A stretch of 64,000 nt of DNA from Armatimonadota bacterium (GTDB lineage Bacteria > Sysuimicrobiota > Sysuimicrobiia > Sysuimicrobiales > Kaftiobacteriaceae): positions 62,001-126,000 of the forward strand of contig JAVKHY010000001.1 of assembly GCA_031459765.1 (NCBI GenBank), written 5' to 3'. Below the pieces are notes generated by a model. It was not told where the DNA came from and made no database searches. It saw nothing but the letters and a program-made list of their open reading frames with translations. Every line of letters begins with the position of its first letter. Position 1 is the stretch's first letter. Below are positions 10,483 through 20,191 of this stretch, piece by piece. The position numbers were made by a program, and so were the translations under genes.

Positions 10483-10512
10483 TTGCGCCTGCGCTTCCCC
10501 ACCCTGTACGAT
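10483..10512 (+). promoter_or_regulatory. Promoter for the PpiC foldase gene
   Basis: TTGCGC at 10483-10488, an 18-bp spacer and TACGAT at 10507-10512. The ATG of the gene begins at 10519, seven bases after the -10, which is where transcription would start. The mRNA is therefore predicted to be leaderless. The TTG of the -35 also opens an apparent in-frame extension of the protein, which I reject. Confidence 0.65.
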
Positions 10513-10518
10513 GAGGGC

Positions 10519-11472
10519 ATGGCCAAGAATCTACGCACCGTGGTGCTGGCTCTGCTCCTGGCGCTCGCGGGGACGGCGGCGGCGCTGGCCCTGACGCGGG
10601 GGATGCAACAGGGAACCGGCGTCGCGGCCACGGTCAACGGCGAGGTCATCTACCGCAGCGAACTGGACCGCGAGGTGGCGGCCGTCGCCCAGCAATACCG
10701 GATCGACCTGACCAGCGCCGAGGGACGCAAGCAGCGGGAGGAGATCTCGCGCATTGTGCTGGACCAGATGATCGAGCAGCGCCTGATTCTGCAGGAAGCG
10801 CGCAAACGCCACGCCCTGGCCACCGAGGCGCAGGTGGCCGCCGCCGTTGAGGAGATCCGCAAGAACTTCCCCTCCGATGCGGAGTTTCAGTTTGCCCTGG
10901 ACCAGCGCAACCTGACCCTGGACGACCTGCGGAAGCGGCTGCGCACCACCCTCACCGTCCAGAATCTGCAGGCCCGGGTCAGCCAGGCTACCGTTAACAG
11001 CTCGGAGGTCGCCAGGTACTATGAGCAGAACCGCCGGGAGTTCGACCGCCCGGAACAGGTGCGGGTGCGGCACATCCTCGTGGAGACCGAGGCGGAAGCC
11101 CGGCTCGTGCTGGCCCGGTTGATGCGCGGGGAGAAGTTCGCGGACCTGGCCCGGCAGCTCTCCAGGGACCCCGGCAGCAAGGACCAGGGCGGAGACCTGG
11201 GGTTCGTGGCGCGGGGCCAGCTCGTCCCGGAGTTCGAGCGGGCCGCCTTCGCCCTGCAGCCCGGCCAGATCTCCGGCATCGTCAAGACCCAGTACGGCTA
11301 CCATGTGATCCAGGGGATCGCCCGCCAGGCCGGCAAGCCCAGCACGCTGGCCGAGGTCTCCGACGAGATCCGCCGCCAGCTGTTGACCAGGAAGCAGGAG
11401 GCGGACTTTGCCCGGTGGTTGCAGCAGGTCAAACAGACGGCGACCATCACCCGAACCGATACGACTAGGTGA
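10519..11472 (+). CDS. PpiC-type peptidyl-prolyl isomerase (SurA/PrsA-like foldase)
   Basis: 317 residues from the ATG. A single N-terminal hydrophobic segment (about residues 7-28) acts as a signal anchor; there is no lipobox cysteine, unlike PrsA of bacilli. Residues 30-170 form the SurA-like chaperone helices (ATVNGEVIYRSELDREV opening). The parvulin domain follows at about 185-285, with VRHILVETEAEARLVL, FADLARQLSRDPGSKDQGGDLGFVARGQLVPEFE and YGYHVIQ. It should help secreted proteins fold outside the membrane. The upstream TTG in frame is part of the promoter -35, so the ATG is the better start. It overlaps or abuts rqcP downstream. Confidence 0.88.
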   Translation: MAKNLRTVVLALLLALAGTAAALALTRGMQQGTGVAATVNGEVIYRSELDREVAAVAQQYRIDLTSAEGRKQREEISRIVLDQMIEQRLILQEARKRHALATEAQVAAAVEEIRKNFPSDAEFQFALDQRNLTLDDLRKRLRTTLTVQNLQARVSQATVNSSEVARYYEQNRREFDRPEQVRVRHILVETEAEARLVLARLMRGEKFADLARQLSRDPGSKDQGGDLGFVARGQLVPEFERAAFALQPGQISGIVKTQYGYHVIQGIARQAGKPSTLAEVSDEIRRQLLTRKQEADFARWLQQVKQTATITRTDTTR

Positions 11473-11477
11473 GGGAC

Positions 11478-13011
<1,534 letters not shown>

Positions 13012-13068
13012 CGAACCCCGACCCCGGGGTCAATCGTACCTGACGTCGTCGAAGCAAACGGAGCAGCC

Positions 13069-13503
13069 GTGTCCCCAGCCATCCAGCGCCCCCGCGACCG
13101 GGCGCACCTTATTCCTCCCCCTCCGCACCTCCCCCGCTCCGCCCGTGTCGGCGCCGTCATCGCCGTCGTCGCGGCCGCCGCCTACCTCTTCGGGATTAAC
13201 GCCCTCCACGGCTACCGTCTCAACCGGGAAGCGGCCAGGCTGGCCGCCCTGAAGCGCACCCTCCAGGAGCACAACGCCGTCCTGCGCGAAGAGATCCGGC
13301 TCCTCCAGACCCCCGGCTACATCGAGAAGATCGCCCGCGAACAGCTGGGACTGGTCCGGCCCGGGGAGATCGCGATCCTCATCGTGCCGTCCCCGGCCTC
13401 CCCTCCCCCGCCGCCGGCCCGGCCGGAGGAGCCCACCCGTCCGCTGGTGGAACGGCTCTGGAACGCCCTGACCCGCTGGGTGCAGGCACGGGGCACCGAC
13501 TGA
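13069..13503 (+). CDS. divIC: FtsB/DivIC-family septum formation initiator
   Basis: 144 residues. A cytoplasmic N-terminal tail of about 24 residues is followed by one membrane helix (about 26-45). Then comes a coiled coil (NREAARLAALKRTLQEHNAVLREEIRLLQ) and the conserved PGYIEKIAREQLGLVRPGE motif of FtsB/DivIC. A proline-rich stretch and an amphipathic tail close the protein. It would act with FtsL and DivIB/FtsQ in the divisome. The start GTG 13069 puts the helix in the normal place. A 12-bp palindrome (13020-13031, GACCCCGGGGTC) lies between it and enolase. Confidence 0.88.
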   Translation: MSPAIQRPRDRAHLIPPPPHLPRSARVGAVIAVVAAAAYLFGINALHGYRLNREAARLAALKRTLQEHNAVLREEIRLLQTPGYIEKIAREQLGLVRPGEIAILIVPSPASPPPPPARPEEPTRPLVERLWNALTRWVQARGTD

Positions 13504-13533
13504 TTGACACTGCGGAATCGGGGGCCCTATAAT
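13504..13533 (+). promoter_or_regulatory. Strong promoter for the S1-domain gene
   Basis: Consensus TTGACA at 13504-13509, an 18-bp spacer and consensus TATAAT at 13528-13533. It begins directly after the divIC stop codon. Unlike the mfd and foldase promoters, the gene here has a normal leader of about 38 bases with AGGAGG at 13557-13562. Confidence 0.85.
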
Positions 13534-13577
13534 GCGCCTGCATATCCCCTGATCAGAGGAGGCGGGCTCGAACGTCT

Positions 13578-13955
13578 ATGGTCGTGGAGACCGGCGCGAT
13601 TGTGGAAGGCACCGTGGTCAAGATCACCCCATACGGCGCGTTCGTCGAACTCCCCGACGGTCGAAGCGGTCTGGTCCACATCCGGGAAATCGCCGACGTC
13701 TACGTCAAGGACGTCCGGGATTACCTGAAAGAGCAGGAGAAGGTCAAGGTCAAGGTCCTCGGCCTGAACGAGCGCGGCAAACTCGACCTCTCCGTCAAGC
13801 AGGCGCTCTCCCCCGAAGAGCGCGCCGCCCGCGCCCGCGCCAAGACCTCCTTCGAAGACAAGCTGAAGGCCTTCATGAAGGAGAGCGAGGAACGTCTCCT
13901 TGACCTGAAGCGCAACACCGAGGCCAAGCGGGGCGGCGGCAAGCGGCGGAAGTAA
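13578..13955 (+). CDS. S1 RNA-binding domain protein (YabR-like)
   Basis: 125 residues. One S1 domain fills residues 5-75 (GAIVEGTVVKITPYGAFVELPDG, GLVHIREIAD, VKVKVLGLNERGKLDLSVK), followed by a highly charged, lysine- and arginine-rich tail. The same single-S1 protein, YabR, follows divIC in Bacillus. The family binds ribosomes or RNA; the exact role is not settled. A near-consensus promoter lies upstream. AGGAGG is 15 bases from the ATG, longer than ideal, but no better start is seen. The gene ends facing the minus-strand operon. Confidence 0.87.
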   Translation: MVVETGAIVEGTVVKITPYGAFVELPDGRSGLVHIREIADVYVKDVRDYLKEQEKVKVKVLGLNERGKLDLSVKQALSPEERAARARAKTSFEDKLKAFMKESEERLLDLKRNTEAKRGGGKRRK

Positions 13956-13998
13956 CTCCCCCGCAGGACGCCGGTCCCGGCCCCGGGAAGCGCCTCCG

Positions 13999-14340
13999 TC
14001 AGAGGATCCCCAGCAGCCAGGCGATATCCTCGAAGGCCCTCCAGGTGATGTCGTCACGCTCCAGAGCGCGCGAGCGTTCCTGGATGTCGGTTCGGGCCTG
14101 CAACGCCTCCAGCTGTTCGTCCATCCGCGCCAGGCGCATCAGGACCTGCTGGAGCTGCGGGTCCGCCGGGGCCTTTCCCAGCAGGGCGCGCACGCGGGCC
14201 AGCGCGTCACGCTCCACCTCCCGCGCCCGGCGGTCCATCTCTCTGGCCTCCAGGCGGCTGTAGGCGACGAGTTCGCGGCGGGACTCCATCGCCTCCAGCA
14301 GCGCCGCCCGCACCTGCTCCACCGGCCTTCCTCCGCCCAT
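13999..14340 (-). CDS. Small coiled-coil protein of unknown function
   Basis: 113 residues, almost all helical and rich in Arg, Glu, Leu and Ala. The central part (about 30-100) has heptad-like spacing (LEAREMDRRAREVERDALARV, LARMDEQLEALQART). No signal peptide, membrane segment or known domain is recognised. It is the last gene of the seven-gene minus-strand operon and starts five bases after the ABC transporter stop. That suggests a role tied to the exporter, or simply residence in the operon. Confidence 0.6.
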   Translation of the reverse strand: MGGGRPVEQVRAALLEAMESRRELVAYSRLEAREMDRRAREVERDALARVRALLGKAPADPQLQQVLMRLARMDEQLEALQARTDIQERSRALERDDITWRAFEDIAWLLGIL

Positions 14341-14345
14341 CGCCG

Positions 14346-16175
14346 CTATCTCCGCTCGCCTGCAGACGCCCGTCGCTCCTGGTCCCGATACTGGAGCTGG
14401 TACAACTTCGTGTAGATGCCGCCCCGCGCCAGCAGGTCGCGGTGCGTGCCCTCTTCCACGATCCGCCCCTTGTGCATGACCAGGATGCGGTCCACGTTCT
14501 GGATGGTGCTGAGGCGGTGGGCGATGATGATCGAGGTCCGCCCCCGCAGCACCTTCTGCAGCGCGTCCTGGATCAGGGCCTCGGTGTCGGTGTCCACGCT
14601 GCTCGTGGCCTCGTCCAGCACCAGCAGGATCTCCGGGTTGTGGGCCAGCGCCCGGGCGAAGGCGATGAGCTGTCGCTGCCCCGCGGAGAGCGTGGCGCCC
14701 CGTTCCACCACCTCCGTGGCGTAGCCCTGGGGCAACCGCTCGATGAACGCATGGGCGTTGACAAATCGGGCGGCCCGGCGAAGCGCGTCGTCGTCGATCT
14801 CCGTGTTCCCCAACCGGATGTTGGAGGCGATGGTCCCGGAGAAGAGGAACACGTCCTGGAGGACGAGCCCCACGTGACGGCGCAGATCCTGCTGGCGGTA
14901 GCGCCGCACGTCCACCCCGTCCACCAGGACCTGCCCCCGCTGAGGATCGTAGAACCGGGTGATCAGGTTGATGATGGAGGTCTTGCCCGCCCCGGTATGC
15001 CCCACTACGGCCACGCTCTCCCCGGCTCGGATGCGGAAGGAGACGCCCTTGAGGACCCAGTCGGGAGCGCCGTCTCCGGCGGCGGGGGCCTCATCGTAGG
15101 CGAACCAGACATCGCGGAACTCCACCTCGCCGCGGACACGCGTCAGGGGTACGGGGTCGGGGGGATCCTGGACCGTCACCGGCTCGTCCAGGAGCCGGAA
15201 GATGCGCTCGGAGGAGGCCATCGCCGCCTGAAGGATGTTGTACTTCTCGGCCAGGTCCTGAATCGGCCGGAAGAAGCGCTCGGTGTACTGGATCTGGGCC
15301 ACGAGCACGCCGAGGGTGACAACGCCCTGCACCACCTGACCGCCGCCGTACCAGAGGAGCAGCGCGGTGGCCACCGCACCGAAGAATCCGGCCAGGGGGA
15401 AGAAGAGGGCCATGTATCGGGTGGCCTGCAGGTTACTCTCCAGATGGTCGCGGTTCAGCGCGTCGAAACGGGCGAAGTTCTTCGGCCCGCGGTTGAAGAG
15501 CTGGGCCACCATCATCCCCATGATGTTCTCGTTGAGGTAGGCGTTGATGCGCGCGATACGGATGCGCACGGCCCGGTACGACTCGCGCATCCGGGCCTGG
15601 AAGGCGAAGGTGGCCAGCGCCAGCACGGGCATGATGGCGAAGGCGACCAGGGCCAGCCGCCAGTCCAGCCAGATCATGGCCACGACGATCCCGGTGAGCA
15701 TGACGAGGTCGCCGATCACCGTCACCACGCCGGAGGTGACCATCTCGTTGAGCGTGTCCACGTCGTTCGTGATCCGCGTCATCAGCCGCCCCACGGGTTG
15801 GCGCGTGAAGAACGCCACCGGCAGACGCTGGAGGTGGCTGAAGAGTTGCAGGCGCAGGTCGTACATCACCTGCTGCCCCACGATCTGCATGAGGTAGTGC
15901 TGCCCGTAGCGGGCGGCGAAGGCGGCCAGCAGCGCCAGGAGGTAGAGCAGGGCCAGGCGCCCCACCCCGGCGAGCTGGCCCCGGGCGATGTACCGGTCGA
16001 TGGCCACCTTCACAAAGTAGGGGCCGAGCAGGTCCAATCCCGCGGTGAGCAGCAGGAGCAGCACGGACAGGATCACGACCCGGCGGTACGGCCGCAGGTA
16101 CCTCAGCAGACGCCGCATCAACCGGGCGTCGTAGGCTTTCCCCAGGATCTCGTCTTCCTGGAAGTGGACGCTCAT
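14346..16175 (-). CDS. ABC exporter half, membrane plus ATPase (BmrD-like)
   Basis: 609 residues. The transmembrane domain covers about 25-320 (type IV exporter fold) and the ATPase about 345-600. Walker A is GHTGAGKTS near 391. The signature is LSAGQ near 497, one change from LSGGQ. Walker B ends with the catalytic Glu in VLDEATSS near 522. It therefore carries the complete Walker B glutamate, while its partner in the next gene upstream does not. That is the pattern of heterodimeric exporters such as BmrCD and TM287/288. Its ATG overlaps the partner's stop by 4 bp. The substrate is unknown. Confidence 0.92.
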   Translation of the reverse strand: MSVHFQEDEILGKAYDARLMRRLLRYLRPYRRVVILSVLLLLLTAGLDLLGPYFVKVAIDRYIARGQLAGVGRLALLYLLALLAAFAARYGQHYLMQIVGQQVMYDLRLQLFSHLQRLPVAFFTRQPVGRLMTRITNDVDTLNEMVTSGVVTVIGDLVMLTGIVVAMIWLDWRLALVAFAIMPVLALATFAFQARMRESYRAVRIRIARINAYLNENIMGMMVAQLFNRGPKNFARFDALNRDHLESNLQATRYMALFFPLAGFFGAVATALLLWYGGGQVVQGVVTLGVLVAQIQYTERFFRPIQDLAEKYNILQAAMASSERIFRLLDEPVTVQDPPDPVPLTRVRGEVEFRDVWFAYDEAPAAGDGAPDWVLKGVSFRIRAGESVAVVGHTGAGKTSIINLITRFYDPQRGQVLVDGVDVRRYRQQDLRRHVGLVLQDVFLFSGTIASNIRLGNTEIDDDALRRAARFVNAHAFIERLPQGYATEVVERGATLSAGQRQLIAFARALAHNPEILLVLDEATSSVDTDTEALIQDALQKVLRGRTSIIIAHRLSTIQNVDRILVMHKGRIVEEGTHRDLLARGGIYTKLYQLQYRDQERRASAGERR

Positions 16176-17902
16176 GCCTCAGCCAGCTCTTCTTCCAGCA
16201 GCTGCCGCTGGTAGAGATCGGCGTAGAGCCCGCCGCGGGCCAGCAGTTCGTCGTGCCGGCCCTGCTCCACGATCCGCCCCCCGTCCAGGACCACGATCAG
16301 GTCGGCATGCCGGACAGTCGAGATGCGGTGAGAGATGAGGATGGCCGTGCGGGTGGCCATCACCTCCCGCAGCCGGGTCAGGATCTCTTCCTCGGTGTGG
16401 GTGTCGACGCTGCTCAGGGCATCGTCGAGGATCAGGATGCGCGGGTCACGGGCCACGGCGCGGGCGATGGCCGCCCGCTGCTTCTGCCCTCCGGAAAGGG
16501 TGACCCCACGTTCGCCGACCACCGTGTCGTAGCCCCGGGGGAACCCCTCTGCATCGCGCACCAGCGCCGAGATCTCGGCGGCCCGCTCGACGACACCGTC
16601 GCCGGAGTGGTCCAGCCCGTAGGCGATGTTCTCGCGCAGGGTCTCGGAGAAGAGGAAGGTGTCCTGGGGGACGAACCCGATCTGCCGGCGCAGGTCGTCC
16701 AGCCGGATGCGCCGGACGTCCACGCCGTCAATGAGCAGGCGGCCCTCGGTGACGTCGAACAGGCGGGGGATGAGGCTGACCAGCGTGCTCTTCCCGCTGC
16801 CCGTCGGCCCGACCACGGCCACGGTGTACCCGGCGGGGATGCGCAGGTTGATCTCCCGGAGCACGGGGACCCCGTGGTAGGCGAAGGTCAGGTTCTGGAA
16901 CTCGATCTCCCCTCGCAGCGACGGCATCGGCTGCGCGTCAGGATGATCGACGATCGCCGGGCGCTGGGCGAAGATCTCATCCAGGCGCTTCATGGAGGCC
17001 AGCCCGCGCTGCATCAGGTTCACCACCCAGCCCAGGGCGACCATCGGCCAGGCCAGCAACCCGAGGTAGGCCGTGAACTGCACGAACTGCCCGATGGTGA
17101 TGCGGCGGGTGATCACGGCCTCCCCGCCCTGCCAGAGGAGCACCACGGCGGCCAGACCGAGGAAGAGGTCGATGAGCGGCCACAGGGCCCCGGAGGTCTT
17201 GATCACGCCCAGGTTGCGCCGGATGTACTCGCGGTTCAGGGCGGCGAAGGCCTCGATCTCGTAGGGCTCCTGGGCAAAGGCTTTGACCACCCGGATCCCC
17301 GAGAAATTCTCCTGCGCCCTGGCCGAGATGGCGCTGAACTGGTCCTGGACGAGCTCGAACCGGGCATGGATGCGCGGGGCCAGGAGGATGAAGGTCAGGC
17401 TGACCAGGGGCAGGATGAACATCATCACCAGGGTCAGCCGCAGGTCCACGGTGAGCATGAAGCCCACGGCGATGGCGAAGGTGACCACGGTGGAGAAGCC
17501 GTGCATCAGCCCCGGGCCGAGGAAGCGCTGTACCGTGCTCAGATCGTTCACCGCCCTGGCCATGAGGTCGCCCGTGCGGGTGCGGTGGAAGAACCCCAGG
17601 TGCATGCGCTGCAGGTGGGCGAAGTAGTCGTTGCGCATCTCGTATTCGATCCGCCGGGAGGCCCCGAAGATGCTCATCCGCCAGGCGTAGCGCAGGGCCA
17701 GCACGGCGGCCTGCACGAGGACCAACCCCAGGGCGTACAGAGCGAGCTGCCGGATCGGAACGCCGCGGGCGATGCCGTCGATGGCCAGGCGCACCAGGAC
17801 GGGGTTGATCATCACCAGCAACGCCGCGACGATGCTCAGCAGGAAACCGACGGCGTAGGATCGGCGGTGACGCCACAGGTAGGCGCGCAGCCGGGGGCTC
17901 AT
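16172..17902 (-). CDS. ABC exporter half with degenerate ATPase site (BmrC-like)
   Basis: 576 residues with an N-terminal six-helix domain (about 15-310) and an ATPase domain. Walker A is GPTGSGKST near 366 and the signature is a canonical LSGGQ near 467. Walker B reads LILDDALSS near 491, with Asp in place of the catalytic Glu. One ATP site of the pair is thus expected to hydrolyse poorly, as in BmrC. It works with the gene immediately downstream. The gene starts three bases after the toroid protein ends, which links the exporter to the enzymes encoded before it. Confidence 0.92.
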   Translation of the reverse strand: MSPRLRAYLWRHRRSYAVGFLLSIVAALLVMINPVLVRLAIDGIARGVPIRQLALYALGLVLVQAAVLALRYAWRMSIFGASRRIEYEMRNDYFAHLQRMHLGFFHRTRTGDLMARAVNDLSTVQRFLGPGLMHGFSTVVTFAIAVGFMLTVDLRLTLVMMFILPLVSLTFILLAPRIHARFELVQDQFSAISARAQENFSGIRVVKAFAQEPYEIEAFAALNREYIRRNLGVIKTSGALWPLIDLFLGLAAVVLLWQGGEAVITRRITIGQFVQFTAYLGLLAWPMVALGWVVNLMQRGLASMKRLDEIFAQRPAIVDHPDAQPMPSLRGEIEFQNLTFAYHGVPVLREINLRIPAGYTVAVVGPTGSGKSTLVSLIPRLFDVTEGRLLIDGVDVRRIRLDDLRRQIGFVPQDTFLFSETLRENIAYGLDHSGDGVVERAAEISALVRDAEGFPRGYDTVVGERGVTLSGGQKQRAAIARAVARDPRILILDDALSSVDTHTEEEILTRLREVMATRTAILISHRISTVRHADLIVVLDGGRIVEQGRHDELLARGGLYADLYQRQLLEEELAEA

Positions 17903-17905
17903 GGA

Positions 17906-18724
17906 CTATCCGCTCCCCGACGGCACGCCGTAGGCCAGCAGCACCCCCAGGGCGCGCAGCGAGAGGTCGACCTCCCGGTCGGCGCCCTGCTCGCTGGTCC
18001 ATCCGCCGTCCTCCCGCTGGAGCCCCAACAGCCTGCGGATGGCCGGGGCGACCAACGGGTCTTCGGCGGCGAATCCGGCCGTGTGCAGACCGCCGAGGAG
18101 CTCGACCAGCCGGTCGGCGGTCCAGGCTTCCGGATTCACCCGCTCCAGCGCCTCGAGACCCGCAGCGGCGCTCCCCGGCCCTTCGATCATCGCCATCACC
18201 ACGGCCGCCAGCACCGCCACCTGCAGCGGTTCGTCTTCGGGCCGGCCGCCGTCGCGCCAGGCGCGAAGCGCCTGGGCGGCGCGCTGGACGCTGTCGTGGC
18301 GCACCCCCAGCAGCCGGGCCAGCCAGTAGGCGCCCAGCGCGGTGCAGTAGGTCCGCCCGGCGGCGTGTCCCGGCCGCGCCAGCGGCGGCGGATCATACTT
18401 GATGAGCGCCGGACTCTCCTCCCATGTCCCGTCGGGCCGCTGCACGGTGAGGAGATAGGCTCCCGCGCGCTCCACCTGGCTCGTGCCGGCGAGCCGCAGG
18501 TCGTGCAGCCACTGCAGGGCGGCGGCGGTGGAGGTCACGGCGGAGGGCCGACCGGGCACCATCTGGTAGGGAAAGCCGCCGTCCTCGTTCTGCCGGGTGA
18601 GCAGGGCGCGGACGGCCTTCGGCTCAGGCCGCTCCCGGCCGAGGAGCCCGGCCAGCCGTCCACGCTCCAGCTCGTCCCCGTTCTCCTGGATGTAGGCGAC
18701 GGCTCTGGCCAGGTAACCGTTCAT
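17906..18724 (-). CDS. Squalene-cyclase/prenyltransferase-like alpha-toroid protein
   Basis: 272 residues from ATG 18724; a longer reading frame upstream is not credible. Repeated QW-type motifs are visible: QNEDGGFPYQ near 44, QRPDGTWEE near 91 and QREDGGWTSEQ near 240. The sequence between them is helical. This is the alpha/alpha toroid of prenyltransferase/squalene-oxidase repeats. No DXDD cyclase acid motif is present and the protein is less than half the length of a real squalene-hopene cyclase, so a binding or partner role is as likely as catalysis. No signal peptide is seen. The start overlaps the pxpA stop by 4 bp. Confidence 0.75.
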   Translation of the reverse strand: MNGYLARAVAYIQENGDELERGRLAGLLGRERPEPKAVRALLTRQNEDGGFPYQMVPGRPSAVTSTAAALQWLHDLRLAGTSQVERAGAYLLTVQRPDGTWEESPALIKYDPPPLARPGHAAGRTYCTALGAYWLARLLGVRHDSVQRAAQALRAWRDGGRPEDEPLQVAVLAAVVMAMIEGPGSAAAGLEALERVNPEAWTADRLVELLGGLHTAGFAAEDPLVAPAIRRLLGLQREDGGWTSEQGADREVDLSLRALGVLLAYGVPSGSG

Positions 18725-19479
18725 CCCTCCACCATGCATTCCCTCATGGGCGCCACCCGGATCCCGGCCGCCTCCAGCGCCTGACGCACGGCGGCGGCGA
18801 TCGCCGGACTCCCGGGGGTGTCGGCGTGGACGCACAGGGTCTGGGCCCGAAGACGGACGGGCGCCCCCTCCACCGAATCCACCACACCGTCCCGCACCAT
18901 CCGGACGGCGCGGGCCGCGGCGGCCCGCGCATCGGTGAGCAACGCGTTGGGTCGATCGCGCGGCACCAGCCGGCCGGCGGCGGTGTAGCCGCGGTCGATG
19001 AACGCCTCCTCGGCGGTCCGCAGCCCCATGGACCTGAAGACCTCGGCCATGGGGGATCCGGCCAGGGCCACCGCGATCAGCCGCGAATCGACGCGGCGAA
19101 TCGCCTCGCCGATGGCGCGCGCCGTCGCCGCATCGTCCACCGCCACATTGTACAGCGCCCCGTGGGCCTTGATGTGGACAAGAGCCGTCCCGGCCGCCCG
19201 GGCGACCTCCTGCAACCGCTCGATCTGCCGGACCAGCGTGTCCACCAGCGCCTCGTGGGACATGGCCATGGGGCGTCTGCCGAACCCCTCCCGGTCCGGG
19301 TAGGAGGGGTGCGCTCCGATGCCGACGCCCCGCGCCGTGGCCTCCAGTACGGCCCGTCGCATCGACCGCTCGTCTCCGGCGTGTCCGCCGCAGGCGATGT
19401 TGGCGGAGGTGATCACCGCCAGCAGGGCGGTGTCGGTAGAGGCGCCCTCGCCCAGGTCGGCGTTCAGGTCAATCTTCAT
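18721..19479 (-). CDS. pxpA: 5-oxoprolinase subunit A (LamB/YcsF family)
   Basis: 252 residues, the family's normal length. It opens with MKIDLNADLGEG and continues with ITSANIACGGHAGDE, GAHPSYPDREGFGRR, VHIKAHGALYN, EAFIDRGYTAAGRLVPR and VHADTPG, all diagnostic of PxpA. With PxpB and PxpC it cleaves 5-oxoproline (pyroglutamate) to glutamate using ATP. Neither partner gene is in this window, which is unusual. It sits instead between an alpha/beta hydrolase and the toroid protein, with ATGA overlaps on both sides. Confidence 0.92.
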   Translation of the reverse strand: MKIDLNADLGEGASTDTALLAVITSANIACGGHAGDERSMRRAVLEATARGVGIGAHPSYPDREGFGRRPMAMSHEALVDTLVRQIERLQEVARAAGTALVHIKAHGALYNVAVDDAATARAIGEAIRRVDSRLIAVALAGSPMAEVFRSMGLRTAEEAFIDRGYTAAGRLVPRDRPNALLTDARAAAARAVRMVRDGVVDSVEGAPVRLRAQTLCVHADTPGSPAIAAAVRQALEAAGIRVAPMRECMVEG

Positions 19480-20189
19480 GAACTCCTCAGGGTGCCCAGA
19501 AACTCTTCGATGGCGGCGTTGGTCTCCCGCGGCCGCTCCAGCATGACCATGTGCCCGGCTCCGGGCACGATCACCAGTCGCGACCCGGCGATCTGCTCGT
19601 GCAGATACCGGGCGTACTTCACGGGCGTCATCCGATCCTCCTCGCCGCAGATGATGAGCGTGGGCACCGTGATCTCCCGGACGCGCGCCATCACATCGAA
19701 GTGATCCGCCGCCCAGAAGTCGTCGTACACCACCGCCGGAGCCACGGCGCGCAACGCCTGACGGGCGCGATCGACAATGCGCGGAGGGGCCGCGGGCGCA
19801 AACCACCAGCGGAGCAGCTCTTCCACCGCTTCCGAATAGCCGCGGCGGAGGAGGTCGAAGAACTCGGGCCGCACGCGCAGACGGGCGCCCGCGCCCAAGA
19901 GGATCAGTCCCCGCAGGCGGGCGGGAGCGTCCAGGGCCGCCTGGAGGGCGACCGCCGCGCCCAGCGAGTGACCGCCGAGGACGCAGGGCGCAGGGACCGT
20001 CGTGGCCACGAACTGCAACACCCACCCGGCCAGATCGGACACCGAGGACAGCCCGGGCCCGGTCGGATGCCCGGGCAGGTCGGGCGCCACGGCTTCGGGG
20101 AAGGCCAGCAGCTGGTTCTGCCACAGCTGTCCCAGGCCGCCGGCGCCGTGGAGGAGCACCATGGGAAGCAGCGGCCCGGGACGGGACAT
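19476..20189 (-). CDS. Alpha/beta-fold hydrolase
   Basis: 237 residues, a complete alpha/beta hydrolase without signal peptide. The oxyanion-hole segment VLLHGAGG lies near residue 11, the nucleophile elbow GGHSLGAAV near 72 (Ser), the acid in ICGEEDRMTP near 180 and the histidine in VPGAGHMVMLERP near 209. A lid region lies at about 105-155. The family covers esterases, lactonases and C-C hydrolases; the substrate cannot be named. It overlaps pxpA by 4 bp and starts two bases after the previous gene. Confidence 0.85.
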   Translation of the reverse strand: MSRPGPLLPMVLLHGAGGLGQLWQNQLLAFPEAVAPDLPGHPTGPGLSSVSDLAGWVLQFVATTVPAPCVLGGHSLGAAVALQAALDAPARLRGLILLGAGARLRVRPEFFDLLRRGYSEAVEELLRWWFAPAAPPRIVDRARQALRAVAPAVVYDDFWAADHFDVMARVREITVPTLIICGEEDRMTPVKYARYLHEQIAGSRLVIVPGAGHMVMLERPRETNAAIEEFLGTLRSS

Positions 20190-20191
20190 GC

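Noticed and set aside
10483-10518. N-terminal extension of the PpiC foldase from TTG
   Set aside because: The TTG is the start of the -35 box, and the extension would place charged residues before an otherwise complete signal segment.
13504-13728. A 74-codon frame starting at TTG after divIC
   Set aside because: Its start is the TTGACA of a consensus promoter and it overlaps the S1 gene in another frame.
17906-18724. Squalene-hopene cyclase
   Set aside because: The protein is too short, and no DXDD motif or full set of QW repeats is present.
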